From Dyella telluris (GTDB lineage Bacteria > Pseudomonadota > Gammaproteobacteria > Xanthomonadales > Rhodanobacteraceae), in contig NZ_CP060412.1 in the NCBI RefSeq assembly GCF_014297575.1, positions 4,154,001 through 4,218,000 of the forward strand: DNA of 64,000 nucleotides. Reading direction: 5' to 3'. The position numbers and the translations under genes are program-made. Positions 35,990 to 46,225 of this stretch are shown piece by piece. The notes below the pieces were generated by a model. The model saw only the letters and a program-made list of their open reading frames with translations, did no database searches and had not been told where the DNA came from. Positions within the stretch are counted from its first letter, which is position 1; every line of letters begins with the position of its first letter.

Positions 35990-38581
35990 ATGCTTAACGC
36001 CTACCGCCAACATGTTGCCGAGCGCGCCGCGCTGGGTATCCCGCCGCTGCCGCTGTCGGCCCAGCAGACTGCCGACCTGATCGAGCTGCTGAAGAACCCG
36101 CCCGCCGGCGAGGAAGCCTTCCTGGTCGACCTGATCACCAACCGCGTGCCGGCTGGCGTGGACGATGCGGCCAAGGTCAAGGCCTCGTACCTGGCGGCCG
36201 TGGCGTTCGGCACCGAGAAGAGCGCGCTGATTTCGCGCGAGAAGGCCACCGAACTGCTCGGCACCATGCTGGGTGGCTACAACATCCATCCGCTGATCGA
36301 GCTGCTCGACGACGCGCAGATCGGCACCGTGGCCGCCAACGCGCTCAAGCACACCCTGCTGATGTTCGATGCCTTCCATGACGTCAAGGAAAAGGCCGAC
36401 AAGGGCAACGCCAACGCCAAGTCCGTGCTGCAGAGCTGGGCCGACGCCGAGTGGTTCACCAGCAAGCCGGAAGTGCCGCAGAGCCTGACCATCACCGTGT
36501 TCAAGGTGCCGGGCGAAACCAACACCGACGACCTGTCGCCGGCGCCGGACGCCACCACCCGCCCGGACATCCCGCTGCACGCGCTGGCCATGCTGAAGAA
36601 CAAGCGCGACGGCGCCCCGTTCCAGCCGGAAGAAGACGGCAAGCGTGGCCCGATCCAGCTCATCCAGGACCTGACCAAGCAGGGTCACCTGGTGGCCTAC
36701 GTGGGTGACGTGGTCGGTACCGGTTCCAGCCGCAAGTCCGCCACCAACTCGGTGCTGTGGTTCACCGGCGAAGACATCCCCTTCATCCCGAACAAGCGCT
36801 TCGGTGGCGTGTGCCTGGGCAGCAAGATCGCCCCGATCTTCTACAACACCATGGAAGATGCCGGCGCGCTGCCGATCGAACTCGACGTGTCGCAGATGGA
36901 AATGGGCGACGTGGTCGAACTGCGTCCGTACGAAGGCAAGGCCCTGAAGAACGGCGAAGTGATCGCCGAATTCCAGGTGAAGTCCGACGTGCTGTTCGAC
37001 GAAGTGCGCGCCGGTGGCCGCATTCCGCTGATCATCGGCCGTGGCCTTACCGCCAAGGCGCGTGAAGCGCTGGGCCTGCCGGTGTCCACCCTGTTCCGCC
37101 TGCCGCAGCAGCCGGTCGACACGGGCAAGGGCTTCACCCTGGCGCAGAAGATGGTCGGCCGCGCCGTGGGCCTGCCGGAAGGCCAGGGCGTGCGCCCGGG
37201 CACCTATTGCGAGCCGAAGATGACCTCGGTGGGTTCGCAGGACACCACCGGTCCGATGACCCGCGACGAGCTGAAGGACCTGGCCTGCCTGGGCTTCTCG
37301 GCTGACCTGGTGATGCAGTCGTTCTGCCACACCGCTGCCTACCCGAAGCCGGTGGACGTGAAGACCCACCACACGCTGCCGGAATTCATCAGCACGCGTG
37401 GCGGCATCTCGCTGCGTCCGGGCGACGGCGTGATCCACAGCTGGCTCAACCGCATGCTGCTGCCCGACACCGTCGGCACCGGCGGCGACAGCCACACGCG
37501 TTTCCCCATCGGTATCTCGTTCCCGGCCGGCTCGGGCCTGGTGGCCTTCGCCGCCGCCACGGGCGTGATGCCGCTGGACATGCCCGAATCCGTGCTGGTG
37601 CGCTTCAAGGGCGAGCTGCAGCCGGGCGTCACCCTGCGTGACCTGGTCAACGCCATCCCGCTGTACGCCATCAAGCAGGGTCTGCTCACCGTTGCCAAGC
37701 AGGGCAAGAAGAACATCTTCTCCGGCCGCATCCTTGAGATTGAAGGTCTGCCGAACCTGAAGGTGGAGCAGGCGTTTGAGCTGTCCGACGCCTCGGCCGA
37801 GCGTTCGGCCGCCGGCTGCACGGTGCACCTGGACAAGGCGCCGATCATTGAATACATGACCAGCAACATCACGCTGCTCAAGTACATGATCGCGCAGGGC
37901 TACAAGGATCCGCGCAGCCTGCAGCGCCGCATCAAGGCGATGGAAGCATGGCTTGCTGACCCGCAGCTGCTGAAGGGCGACGCTGATGCCGAATACGCTG
38001 CCGTCATCGAGATCGACTTGGCCGACGTGCATGAGCCCATCGTGGCCTGCCCGAACGACCCGGATGACGTGAAGACGCTCAGCGACGTGGCCGGTGCCAA
38101 GATCGACGAAGTGTTCATCGGCTCGTGCATGACCAACATCGGTCACTTCCGTGCGGCGTCGAAGCTGCTGGAAGGCAAGCGCGATATCCCGACCAAGCTG
38201 TGGGTGGCTCCGCCGACCAAGATGGACCAGCAGCAGCTCACCGAGGAAGGCCACTACGGCGTGCTCGGCACCGCCGGCGCCCGCATGGAAATGCCGGGTT
38301 GCTCGCTGTGCATGGGTAACCAGGCGCAGGTGCGCGAGGGCGCTACGGTGTTCTCCACCTCCACCCGCAACTTCCCGAACCGTCTGGGCAAGAACTCCAA
38401 CGTGTACCTGGGCTCGGCCGAGCTGGCCGCGATCTGCTCGCGTCTGGGCAAGATCCCGAGCAAGGAGGAGTACATGGCGGACATCGGCGTGATCAACGCC
38501 AACGGCGAGAAGATCTACAAGTACATGAACTTCGACAAGATCGCCGACTACCAGGACGTGGCCAACACGGTCACTGCCTGA
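35990..38581 (+). CDS. acnB: Aconitate hydratase B
   Basis: Protein of 863 residues of the AcnB type, with an N-terminal HEAT-like domain (first 160 residues) and the swivelling domain before the catalytic domains. Iron-sulfur cysteines: [12 protein letters not shown] and [11 protein letters not shown] near residues 705 and 765. [20 protein letters not shown] is the active-site loop. Main TCA-cycle aconitase; it can also act as an mRNA-binding apo-protein in E. coli. MITE-like elements lie on both sides, and a strong terminator follows. Confidence 0.97.
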   Translation: MLNAYRQHVAERAALGIPPLPLSAQQTADLIELLKNPPAGEEAFLVDLITNRVPAGVDDAAKVKASYLAAVAFGTEKSALISREKATELLGTMLGGYNIHPLIELLDDAQIGTVAANALKHTLLMFDAFHDVKEKADKGNANAKSVLQSWADAEWFTSKPEVPQSLTITVFKVPGETNTDDLSPAPDATTRPDIPLHALAMLKNKRDGAPFQPEEDGKRGPIQLIQDLTKQGHLVAYVGDVVGTGSSRKSATNSVLWFTGEDIPFIPNKRFGGVCLGSKIAPIFYNTMEDAGALPIELDVSQMEMGDVVELRPYEGKALKNGEVIAEFQVKSDVLFDEVRAGGRIPLIIGRGLTAKAREALGLPVSTLFRLPQQPVDTGKGFTLAQKMVGRAVGLPEGQGVRPGTYCEPKMTSVGSQDTTGPMTRDELKDLACLGFSADLVMQSFCHTAAYPKPVDVKTHHTLPEFISTRGGISLRPGDGVIHSWLNRMLLPDTVGTGGDSHTRFPIGISFPAGSGLVAFAAATGVMPLDMPESVLVRFKGELQPGVTLRDLVNAIPLYAIKQGLLTVAKQGKKNIFSGRILEIEGLPNLKVEQAFELSDASAERSAAGCTVHLDKAPIIEYMTSNITLLKYMIAQGYKDPRSLQRRIKAMEAWLADPQLLKGDADAEYAAVIEIDLADVHEPIVACPNDPDDVKTLSDVAGAKIDEVFIGSCMTNIGHFRAASKLLEGKRDIPTKLWVAPPTKMDQQQLTEEGHYGVLGTAGARMEMPGCSLCMGNQAQVREGATVFSTSTRNFPNRLGKNSNVYLGSAELAAICSRLGKIPSKEEYMADIGVINANGEKIYKYMNFDKIADYQDVANTVTA

Positions 38582-38608
38582 GGGCGGTAGGCATCGCAAG
38601 GTGCAGGG

Positions 38609-38637
38609 AAGGGCGGCGCAAGCCGCCCTTTCTTTTT
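38609..38637 (+). terminator. Terminator of acnB
   Basis: Stem AAGGGCGGC / GCCGCCCTT (9 bp) with a GCAA tetraloop followed by TCTTTTTG, 28 nt after the acnB stop. Confidence 0.9.
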
Positions 38638-38669
38638 GCGTTGAATTCGAGCTGACTGGCTGAATTCCC

Positions 38670-38779
38670 CTCACCGTCATTCCCGCGAAGGCGGGAATCC
38701 AGTGCCTTTGCTCTTGCCTTGGCGCAAATAGGAGAGCGAAAAGTCACTGGATTCCCGCCTTCGCGGGAATGACGGTGAG
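38670..38779. repeat. MITE-like inverted-repeat element, downstream of acnB
   Basis: 35-nt perfect inverted arms at 38670-38704 and 38745-38779, with core ATTCCCGCGAAGGCGGGAAT; the interior is 40 nt. Arms end in CCAGTG / CACTGG as in the element at 35518-35645, so the two are probably members of one family. ORFs crossing it yield RHSREGGNP and DSRLRGND peptides. Confidence 0.8.
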
Positions 38780-38843
38780 GAAGGCAGCGCGGCCCCGGGT
38801 CGTTTATGCTTCCGCCGTCACAGGCCAGGTCAGCACCCAGCGG

Positions 38844-39755
38844 ATGATCTCTTCCCACCTCTCGGTAGTCTCCCTCCGCGACCTCATGCTGGTGCAGGCC
38901 GTGCGGCGCCACGGCAGCTTCAACAGCGCTGCGCGCGCCATGCACATCAGTCCATCGGGCCTTTCGCATCAGGTGCAGAAGGTGGAGCAGGCACTCGGTG
39001 CGCCGTTGTTCGAGCGCGGCGGCCGCCGCATCGTACCGACGGCTGGCGGCCAGCGCCTGCTGGAACAGATCGACGCCGTGCTGGCCGCGGCCGAACATCT
39101 GCAGCAGGTGGCGCGCGCGGGCGAGGTGGCGTTCGGTGGCGAGTTGCGCCTGGGCGTTCCTGCATCGCTCGGCCCTTATCTGCTGCCGCATCTCATCGGG
39201 CCGTTTCCACAGCATTTCCAGGGCACCCGACTCAGCCTGTCGGAAGGCAAGCCGCGTGGCCTGCTGCGTCGCTTGAACGAAGGCGAGCTCGATGCGGTGC
39301 TGGCGCCGCGCGTGCCGCCAGTGAGCGGCGTGGCCATGCGCCCGTTGTTTTTCGAGCCATGGGAAGTGATGTTCCGTGCCGATCACGCACTTGCCGGCAA
39401 GCGCAGCGTGGGCATCGAACAGCTGGAAGCCAGCGACGCCACGCTGATGACCGAGAGCCATTGCGAAGATGTGCTCGGCGGTGGACACGTGCAGGACGTC
39501 AGCCTGGAAAGCCTTGCCGCATTGGTGGAACTGCGTGGCGGTTACGCCCTGGTGCCTGCGCTTGCGCATGATCGCCTGGCGTCCATGCCCAATATTGTGC
39601 TGGCCAAGCTCAAGGGGCAGGCGCCCGGTCGCGAGATCGCTCTGTTCTGGCGTGAAGCGTCACCGTGGCATGCCGACCTGCAGAATTTTGCCGCGCTCCT
39701 GCGCAAGCTGGCCAAACAGCGTCCGGGGTTGCGGCTGGTGGACGAAGCGGGCTGA
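38844..39755 (+). CDS. LysR-type regulator, OxyR-like effector domain with one Cys
   Basis: Protein of 303 residues. HTH (residues 11-70): LRDLMLVQAVRRHGSFNSAARAMHISPSGLSHQVQKVEQALG. The effector domain resembles OxyR, with LRLGVPASLGPYLLPHLIGPF and TLMTESHCEDVLGG placed where OxyR has its peroxidatic Cys (MLEDGHCLRDQ). The second redox Cys is missing: the next residues are GGHVQDVSLESLAAL. It therefore cannot form the OxyR disulfide. ATG 38844 is chosen for family length; the frame is open to 38769, inside the MITE-like element, which is unlikely to be coding. Target genes are unknown. Confidence 0.85.
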   Translation: MISSHLSVVSLRDLMLVQAVRRHGSFNSAARAMHISPSGLSHQVQKVEQALGAPLFERGGRRIVPTAGGQRLLEQIDAVLAAAEHLQQVARAGEVAFGGELRLGVPASLGPYLLPHLIGPFPQHFQGTRLSLSEGKPRGLLRRLNEGELDAVLAPRVPPVSGVAMRPLFFEPWEVMFRADHALAGKRSVGIEQLEASDATLMTESHCEDVLGGGHVQDVSLESLAALVELRGGYALVPALAHDRLASMPNIVLAKLKGQAPGREIALFWREASPWHADLQNFAALLRKLAKQRPGLRLVDEAG

Positions 39756-39792
39756 GGCGCGATATCAGGCGGCGCGCCCCAGCACGACGGCT

Positions 39793-40479
39793 TCAGAAAT
39801 CCAGTTCCTGCGATGCACACAGATAATCGACCATCGGCGCTACGCGCTTGTAGGTATCCACCAGCCACGGCAACAGCTCGGCGGAGCAGGCCAGCTTCTC
39901 GTCAAAGCCTTCGCCACAAGCGAAATCCTTGCGCTTGATATCGTCGATCAATTCATGGGCCGGATCGAATCCGCGTGGCGGGCGCGTCAGCGATTCGCCC
40001 CAGAACTGGAAGTGGTCGCGAAATGCCTTGCTGCGCGTGGCGCGTTTCCATGCTTCCGGGTTGTCGGCCAGGAAATCGCGGATCTTCTTCAGCGCATCCG
40101 ATTCCGGGTGCCAGATGCCGCCGCCGGCAAAACAGTCGCCCGGCTGCACGTGCACATAGAACGAGGGCGCGGGAATCTCATGGCGGCGCTCATGGAAAAA
40201 GCGGGCGCCCTGCCAGGGCTTGTACGGCTGCTTGTCGTTGGAGAAGCGTGTATCCCGATAGATGCGGAACAGTGAGCCACCACTTTTGCGCGGGTCGGCG
40301 CGGTAGTGCTGGCTGATCTTGGTCAGCGGCGTCTGCATGTCGGCAATCAGCGCGAGGAAGGGATCGCGTACGTCGCGTTCGTACTCTGCTTTGTGCGCGT
40401 GGAACCACTCGCGGTTGTTGTTGCGGTCGAGCGCGCGCAGGAAGCGGAAGGTGGCGGGCGAGAAATAGGTCGTGGCCAT
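39793..40479 (-). CDS. DUF2461 (TIGR02453) family protein
   Basis: Protein of 228 residues. Family stretches: FSPATFRFLRALDRNNNREWFHAHK, GGSLFRIYRDTRFSNDKQPYKPW, GARFFH, SFYVHVQPGDCFAGGGIWHP and FWGESLTRPPRGFDPAHELID. Function unknown; family members are soluble proteins. It starts 11 nt after sbcB on the same strand, suggesting cotranscription with exonuclease I. Confidence 0.92.
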   Translation of the reverse strand: MATTYFSPATFRFLRALDRNNNREWFHAHKAEYERDVRDPFLALIADMQTPLTKISQHYRADPRKSGGSLFRIYRDTRFSNDKQPYKPWQGARFFHERRHEIPAPSFYVHVQPGDCFAGGGIWHPESDALKKIRDFLADNPEAWKRATRSKAFRDHFQFWGESLTRPPRGFDPAHELIDDIKRKDFACGEGFDEKLACSAELLPWLVDTYKRVAPMVDYLCASQELDF

Positions 40480-40490
40480 GGCGTTGGTGG

Positions 40491-41939
40491 TCAGGCAGTA
40501 AGAGGGGCGATATCGGCGGCCAGCATCTCGCCCCAGCTCTGCAGCTGGTCGAGGACGGCCTGCTTGTCTTGGGCCAGGTCGCCGCCGCGCAGCTCGGCGA
40601 TGCGCGCGAAGTAGTCGTCCAGGGTCAGGTTGGTCAGTGGCGTGGACCGGGTCAGGCGATCGCGGCAGAACGCCTGCCAGCGGGCCTGTTCGTCCAGGCT
40701 CAGGGTCTCGGGCCAGTTGCGCGCGCGATAGCGGAAGAACAATTCCGGATAACGCGGGTCGCGGAACGGAAAGGCGCGCTGGCCCAATTGTTCCGGCGGC
40801 GTGGCGCGGATATCGGCCAGCAGGCGCTTGTCCGCATCCGGCAGGAAACCGCCATACAGGGCAAGTTCGGGATCGGCGGGCGGCGGCAGGTCGGCGGCGC
40901 GCTGAAACACGCGGCGCAGCTTGGCCGGCAGGCCCTCGGCGGAGGCCAGGATGTCGCGATGTGCCTGCACCTTGTCCAGGTCGATCTGCAGCCGGTCCAG
41001 GTCCACGCCCTTTAGGGTGGACAGCGGCGCCAGCGCCGGGGCACGGTTGGCGCGCACGGTACGCAGCGGAATGCGCTCCACACCCTCGGGCAGGTCGGCA
41101 CGTGCAGTGAATACGCGGTCGGCGATTTCATCTTCGTCCAGTGCCAACAGCTCCGAAGGGTCGCCGGCCAGGTCGTACACGATGATTTCCCCCGGCCTGC
41201 TCGGATGCGCGGCCAGTGGCGCGATCACCGCCAGGCACTGGCGGCTCGCGGGATAGCGCGAGGACACGTGCACTACCGGTGTCATGGCTACCACGTCGAG
41301 CATTTCGAACACGCGCTGCTTGCGCCGCAGGGCGAAGTACCAATCCCACAGTCGCGGCTGCCGGACGCGGATGAGGCGCGCCAGGTCGATCAGTGCGTAC
41401 ACGTCAGAGAGCGCATCGTGTGCGCGTTCCTGGCGCAGGTGGTTGGCGGTGGCGAGGTGCTCCAGCTTGAAACTGGGCGAGCCATCCTCGCGCCGGGGCC
41501 ACTCGATGCCCTCTGGACGCAGCGCCTGGCACAGGCGTACCAGATCGATCAGGTCCCAGCGCGAGTTGCCGTTTTCCCATTCGCGCCCATAGGGCTCGAA
41601 CATGTTCCGGTAGAACAGCTGGCGGCCGATTTCATCGTCGAAGCGCAGCGAGTTATAGCCCACGCCGCAGGTGCCTGGCTGGGCGAGCTGCTCATGTACG
41701 CGCGCGGCGAAATCGGCCTCCAGGCAGCCCTCGCGCTCGGCCTGCTGTGGCGTGATGCCGGTGATCAGGCAGGCGTCGGGATGCGGTGGCATCTCGCGTG
41801 GGGGCTTGCCGAAGAACATCACCGGCTCGCCCAGGATCTCCAGCTCCATGGTGGTGCGGATGCCGGCGAACTGCACCGGGCGGTCGCGCCAGGGATCGGC
41901 GCCGAAGGTCTCGTAGTCGTGCCAGAAGAACGTCTGCAT
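40491..41939 (-). CDS. sbcB: Exodeoxyribonuclease I
   Basis: Protein of 482 residues, DEDDh 3'-5' exonuclease on single-stranded DNA. ExoI motif WHDYETFG (D, E) near residue 6, YNSLRFDDE near residue 98 and ERAHDALSDVYAL near residue 170, then SH3-like and helical C-terminal domains with ALYGGFLPDADK and PFRDPRYPELFFRYRARN. ATG 41939 gives the family N-terminus MQTFFWHDYETFG; the frame is open to 41975. It is divergent from orn. Confidence 0.95.
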   Translation of the reverse strand: MQTFFWHDYETFGADPWRDRPVQFAGIRTTMELEILGEPVMFFGKPPREMPPHPDACLITGITPQQAEREGCLEADFAARVHEQLAQPGTCGVGYNSLRFDDEIGRQLFYRNMFEPYGREWENGNSRWDLIDLVRLCQALRPEGIEWPRREDGSPSFKLEHLATANHLRQERAHDALSDVYALIDLARLIRVRQPRLWDWYFALRRKQRVFEMLDVVAMTPVVHVSSRYPASRQCLAVIAPLAAHPSRPGEIIVYDLAGDPSELLALDEDEIADRVFTARADLPEGVERIPLRTVRANRAPALAPLSTLKGVDLDRLQIDLDKVQAHRDILASAEGLPAKLRRVFQRAADLPPPADPELALYGGFLPDADKRLLADIRATPPEQLGQRAFPFRDPRYPELFFRYRARNWPETLSLDEQARWQAFCRDRLTRSTPLTNLTLDDYFARIAELRGGDLAQDKQAVLDQLQSWGEMLAADIAPLTA

Positions 41940-42064
41940 GCAGCGATCATCGCATGGCCCCGGGGCATGCTCCATGCGGCCCGTGGGCGTCCCGTCGTCG
42001 GGCGCGTGGCGATTCCGGCGTCTGGCCGGCTGGCTGCTGCTAGACTTCGCGTCCAGGAGGGCGC

Positions 42065-42625
42065 ATGAGCCAAGCGAACGAAGACAATCTGATCTGGATC
42101 GATCTGGAAATGACCGGACTCGATACGGACAACGATTCCATCCTCGAGATTGCGACCATCGTCACCGACAAGGACCTCCGCATCCTCGCCGAGGGCCCGG
42201 TGTTTGCGATACGCCACCCGCTGGAGCGGCTGGAAGCGATGGATGCATGGAACCGCAACCAGCATCGCCGTTCGGGCCTGTGGGACCAGGTGGTTGCTTC
42301 CGACGACGATCACGCCACCGCCGAACAGGCCACGCTCGACTTCCTCAAGGCATGGGTGCCGGCCGGCAAGTCGCCGATGTGCGGCAACTCCATCTGCCAG
42401 GACCGCCGCTTCCTGCATCGCGAGATGCCGCGGCTGGAACGATTCTTCCATTACCGCAACCTCGACGTGTCCACGCTGAAGGAGCTTGCGCGACGCTGGT
42501 CGCCGGCCATCGGCAAGGGCTTCTCGAAGGAATCGGCGCATACCGCGTTGTCGGATATCCGCGATTCCATCGAGGAACTGCGTTATTACCGCCAGTTCAT
42601 GGGGCCGCTGGGCGGCAACTCCTGA
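42065..42625 (+). CDS. orn: Oligoribonuclease
   Basis: Protein of 186 residues. DEDDh motifs: [11 protein letters not shown] (D, E), [11 protein letters not shown] (D), and [13 protein letters not shown] (H, D). Degrades di- to oligoribonucleotides, including the pGpG product of cyclic di-GMP breakdown. AGGAGG lies 4 nt upstream of the ATG. Confidence 0.97.
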   Translation: MSQANEDNLIWIDLEMTGLDTDNDSILEIATIVTDKDLRILAEGPVFAIRHPLERLEAMDAWNRNQHRRSGLWDQVVASDDDHATAEQATLDFLKAWVPAGKSPMCGNSICQDRRFLHREMPRLERFFHYRNLDVSTLKELARRWSPAIGKGFSKESAHTALSDIRDSIEELRYYRQFMGPLGGNS

Positions 42626-42649
42626 CGCCCCACCTCCACGGGAGTTTCC

Positions 42650-43558
42650 ATGTCCCTTGATCTGTTTGCGACCGTGCTCGACTGCAACGGCCGGCCGCTC
42701 ACGCTCGACCGTCCCCGCGTGGTGGGCATCCTCAACGTCACCCCCGATTCGTTCTCCGACGGCGGCAGCCATGGCTCGGTGGATGACGCCGTGGCGCATG
42801 GCCTGCGCATGGTGGACGAGGGCGCGGACATGCTGGATATCGGCGGTGAGTCCACCCGCCCCGGTTCGGAAGACGTGCCGGTGGAGGAGGAACTCCGCCG
42901 CATCGTGCCGGTGCTCGAGCAGCTGGCGGCGCGTACCCGCGTGCCACTCGCCATCGATACCTCCAAGCCGGAAGTGATGCGCGCCGCCGTGGCGGCCGGT
43001 GCCGGCATGATCAACGATGTCTACGCGCTGCGCCGCGAGGGCGCGCTGGATGCGGCGGCCGACCTGGGCGTGCCGGTGTGCCTGATGCACATGCTGGGCG
43101 AGCCGCGCAGCATGCAGGACGAACCGCATTACGACGATGTGGTCGGCGACGTGCATCGCTTCCTGACCGACCGCCTGTTCGCTTGCGAGCTGGCCGGCAT
43201 CGACCGCCGCAAGGTCATGGTCGACCCCGGTTTTGGCTTCGGCAAGAACCTGGAACACAACCTGGCGCTGCTGCGCGCGCTGGAGCGTTTTGCCAGCCTC
43301 GGCAGCGGCGTTTACGTCGGCATGTCGCGCAAATCCATGATTGGCGCGATCACCGGCCGCAAGGAGCCGCTTGAGCGGGCGGCCGGTTCGGTGGCCGCCG
43401 CCGTCATCGCCGTGCAGCGTGGCGCGCGCATGGTCCGCGTTCATAATGTAGCGGCTACGGTCGACGCGCTTGCGGTATGGCATGCGGTGCAGGCGGGCGA
43501 TACGCCACCGCGCCGTGACGACAAACCCTCCGTGCCGCGCTGGCCGGACGACGAATAA
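42650..43558 (+). CDS. folP: Dihydropteroate synthase
   Basis: Protein of 302 residues. Family motifs: [60 protein letters not shown] and [12 protein letters not shown]. It condenses hydroxymethyl-dihydropterin pyrophosphate with p-aminobenzoate in folate synthesis and is the sulfonamide target. GGAG lies 5 nt upstream of the ATG. glmM follows after 56 nt, the usual order. Confidence 0.97.
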   Translation: MSLDLFATVLDCNGRPLTLDRPRVVGILNVTPDSFSDGGSHGSVDDAVAHGLRMVDEGADMLDIGGESTRPGSEDVPVEEELRRIVPVLEQLAARTRVPLAIDTSKPEVMRAAVAAGAGMINDVYALRREGALDAAADLGVPVCLMHMLGEPRSMQDEPHYDDVVGDVHRFLTDRLFACELAGIDRRKVMVDPGFGFGKNLEHNLALLRALERFASLGSGVYVGMSRKSMIGAITGRKEPLERAAGSVAAAVIAVQRGARMVRVHNVAATVDALAVWHAVQAGDTPPRRDDKPSVPRWPDDE

Positions 43559-43614
43559 TCACCTTGGGCGAGAGTCGGACGCGGCAGCGCGGCGACCTGG
43601 GCAGGAGTAACGCC

Positions 43615-44967
43615 ATGACACAACGGAAGTATTTTGGAACCGATGGCATTCGCGGCCTGGTCGGCCAATGGCCGATCAGCGCCGATTTCATGCTGCGGCT
43701 GGGGCGCGCCCTGGGCGTGGTGCTGGCGCGCAATGGGCGCGCACGGCCGAAAGTGGTAATCGGCAAGGACACCCGCGTGTCCGGCTATATGTTCGAATCG
43801 GCTCTCGAGGCCGGCCTGGTGGCCGCCGGCGCCGACGTGGCGCTGCTCGGCCCCATGCCCACGCCGGGCGTGGCCTTCCTCACGCGCTCGCTGCGCGCCG
43901 ATGCCGGCATCGTGATCAGTGCGTCGCACAACCCGCATCACGACAACGGCATCAAGTTCTTCTCCGCCAACGGCGAAAAGCTCTCCGACGCGGTGGAGCA
44001 GGCCATCGAAGAGGAGCTGGAGCTGGAGTTCGCCACCGTTCCGTCCGAGCAGCTTGGCAAGGCCACGCGCATCGCCGATGCGGTGACGCGCTATGCCGAG
44101 TTCTGCAAATCCACCGCCGCGGAGGATTTCAGCCTTCGTGGCCTGCGCCTCGTGCTCGACTGCGCGAACGGGGCGACCTATCAGGTGGCACCCAAGGTGT
44201 TCGCGGAACTGGGTGCGGTGGTGACCACCATTGGCGACCGCCCCGATGGCTTCAACATCAATCGCGACGTCGGTTCCACCCATCCGCAGGCGCTGGTGCA
44301 CGCGGTGATGGAGCAGGGCGCGGACCTGGGCATTGCCTTCGACGGCGACGGCGACCGCGTCCTGCTGGTGGACCGCAACGGCAAGCTGGCCGACGGCGAT
44401 GACATCCTGTTCGTGCTGGCCAACGCCTGGCATGCACAGGGCCTGCTGGAAGGGCCTGTGGTCGGCACCCTGATGAGCAACTACGGGCTGCAGCTCGCAC
44501 TGGCGCAGATCGACGTGAAGCTGATCCGCGCCAACGTGGGCGATCGCTACGTGTTGCAGCAGCTCAAGCAGCACGGCGGCAACCTTGGCGGTGAAACCTC
44601 CGGCCATATCCTGTGCCTGGACCGCGCCACCACCGGCGACGGTATCGTTTCGGCACTCGCCGTGCTGGAGGCGCTGGCCTATGCCGGTACCGACCTGGCC
44701 CAAGCCCGCCAGGGTCTGCGAAAAATGCCGCAGATCATGATCAACGTGCGTGCCGATGGCGCCCGCGAGTCCCTCGACAGCGAGCCGGTACGCGAAGCGC
44801 TGGCCGAAACCGAGCGCGTGCTGTCCGGTCGCGGCCGCGTGGTGCTGCGTGCCTCGGGCACGGAGCCGCTGGTGCGTGTCACGGTGGAGGCGGCCGACGA
44901 GGCCGAAGTGCGACAGTTGGCCGAAAGCCTCGCGGGTGTCGTAAAATCCGCCGCAGAACGTTCGTGA
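43615..44967 (+). CDS. glmM: Phosphoglucosamine mutase
   Basis: Protein of 450 residues. Active-site serine loop [16 protein letters not shown] near residue 100, metal loop [13 protein letters not shown] near residue 242, sugar-binding GGETSGH, and phosphate-binding [11 protein letters not shown] near residue 405. Converts glucosamine-6-phosphate to glucosamine-1-phosphate for peptidoglycan and LPS. AGGAG precedes ATG 43615. Confidence 0.97.
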   Translation: MTQRKYFGTDGIRGLVGQWPISADFMLRLGRALGVVLARNGRARPKVVIGKDTRVSGYMFESALEAGLVAAGADVALLGPMPTPGVAFLTRSLRADAGIVISASHNPHHDNGIKFFSANGEKLSDAVEQAIEEELELEFATVPSEQLGKATRIADAVTRYAEFCKSTAAEDFSLRGLRLVLDCANGATYQVAPKVFAELGAVVTTIGDRPDGFNINRDVGSTHPQALVHAVMEQGADLGIAFDGDGDRVLLVDRNGKLADGDDILFVLANAWHAQGLLEGPVVGTLMSNYGLQLALAQIDVKLIRANVGDRYVLQQLKQHGGNLGGETSGHILCLDRATTGDGIVSALAVLEALAYAGTDLAQARQGLRKMPQIMINVRADGARESLDSEPVREALAETERVLSGRGRVVLRASGTEPLVRVTVEAADEAEVRQLAESLAGVVKSAAERS

Positions 44968-45131
44968 GCCTGTAAGAGCTTCAGGGGCCAAAGGCCCCAC
45001 CCAGGTCGCCAAGGATTGGCCCGACGTGCCCCGCCCCTGCGGTGGCGGATTAAAGAGGCTGTTCAAAATCGCCAATATGGAGATGTTGAGCAGCCTTCAA
45101 ATGGACCGCACGCACAACCTGTGGACAAGCC

Positions 45132-46067
45132 ATGAAGAAAGTTCCAACCCTCGACATCCGTCGTTACGACACCGATCGGGTCGCGTTCGTGTCCGAGCTG
45201 GGCAACGCCTATCGTGAATTCGGTTTCTGCTGCATCAGCGGCCACGGCATTTCGCGTGAGCTGATCGACGGCGCCTACGAGTCGTTCCAGCAGTTCTTTG
45301 CGCTGCCCACCGAAACGAAGATGAAGTACAACGTGCCGGGCAGTGGCGGCGCGCGCGGCTACACGCCGTACAAGGTGGAAACCGCCAAGGACAGCAAGTT
45401 CGCCGACCTCAAGGAGTTCTGGCATATCGGTCGCGAGATCTCCCGCGACTCGACGTTTGCCGACGTGATGCCGCCCAACATCTGGCCGTCGGAAATCACC
45501 GACTTCCAGAAGAACGGTTACGGCCTGTTCGAGGCACTCGACCAGCTGGGCTCGCGCGTGCTGCGCGCACTGGCCCTGCACATTGATCTGCCCGAGCACT
45601 TCTTCGACGACAAGATCGACCAGGGCAACTCCATCCTGCGCCCGATCCACTACCCGCCGATCACCGACGAAAACGTCCCCAACGTGCGCGCCGGCGCCCA
45701 TGAGGACATCAACTTCATCACCCTGCTGGTGGGTGCAAGTGCAGAAGGCCTGGAAGTGCTCACGCGCGAAGGCCAGTGGCTGCCGATCACCACCGAAGGC
45801 GACGCCATCGTGGTGAACATCGGCGACATGCTGCAGCGCCTGACCAACCACGTGTATCCGTCCACCTCGCATCGCGTGGTGAACCCGCAGAACGAGAACT
45901 CGCGCAAGCCGCGCTACTCGGTGCCGTACTTCCTGCATCCGAACCCGGACGTGGTGCTGGATCCGCTGCCGCAGACGGTCACGCCGGACAACCCGAGCCG
46001 CTACGACACCAGCATCACCTCGCACGAGTACCTGCTTCAGCGCCTGCGCGAGATCAAGCTGATCTGA
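45132..46067 (+). CDS. Isopenicillin-N-synthase-family Fe(II)/2-oxoglutarate-type oxygenase
   Basis: Protein of 311 residues with the double-stranded beta-helix. An N-terminal DIOX_N-like region has VPTLDIRRYDTDRVAFVSELGNAYREFGFCCISGHGI. The iron ligands are GAHEDINFITLLVG (HxD) and SHRVVN (distal His), and the 2-oxoglutarate Arg/Ser pair is in RKPRYSVPYFL. Substrate unknown; relatives act on small metabolites. It lies between glmM and tpiA, outside the usual syntenic set, so it is probably an insertion relative to the ancestral glmM-tpiA order (inference). Confidence 0.88.
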   Translation: MKKVPTLDIRRYDTDRVAFVSELGNAYREFGFCCISGHGISRELIDGAYESFQQFFALPTETKMKYNVPGSGGARGYTPYKVETAKDSKFADLKEFWHIGREISRDSTFADVMPPNIWPSEITDFQKNGYGLFEALDQLGSRVLRALALHIDLPEHFFDDKIDQGNSILRPIHYPPITDENVPNVRAGAHEDINFITLLVGASAEGLEVLTREGQWLPITTEGDAIVVNIGDMLQRLTNHVYPSTSHRVVNPQNENSRKPRYSVPYFLHPNPDVVLDPLPQTVTPDNPSRYDTSITSHEYLLQRLREIKLI

Positions 46068-46081
46068 TTTTTTGCGCCCTT

Positions 46082-46107
46082 GCTCCCTCTCCGGCAGGAG
46101 GGGGAGC
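46082..46107. repeat. Hairpin downstream of the oxygenase gene
   Basis: Stem GCTCCCTCTCC / GGAGGGGGAGC with one mismatch and a GGCA loop, 15 nt after the stop codon. There is no T run after it. It may be a processed 3' end or one of the CTCCCTCTCC-type extragenic repeats. Confidence 0.45.
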
Positions 46108-46225
46108 ACTCTGGGCGTGTTTTGCCCGTGCTGCCACGTGGATACGGCTGGCGGGCGTTACTTCCGGACGATTTGCCTGCGTTGCACAGGCACTACGCTG
46201 AGCTCCCTCCTTGAAGGAGTTCGTC

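Noticed and set aside
35690..38680. 996-codon open frame on the minus strand opposite acnB
   Set aside because: Same shadow effect; no family features, and it runs through the MITE-like element.
38571..39569. 332-codon minus-strand frame with SREGGNP and DSRLRGND peptides
   Set aside because: Those peptides are read from a palindromic repeat element; the LysR gene occupies the other strand.
41819..43483. 554-codon minus-strand frame opposite orn and folP
   Set aside because: Shadow frame over two well-supported plus-strand genes.
43441..45075. 544-codon minus-strand frame opposite glmM
   Set aside because: Shadow; glmM is complete with all catalytic loops.
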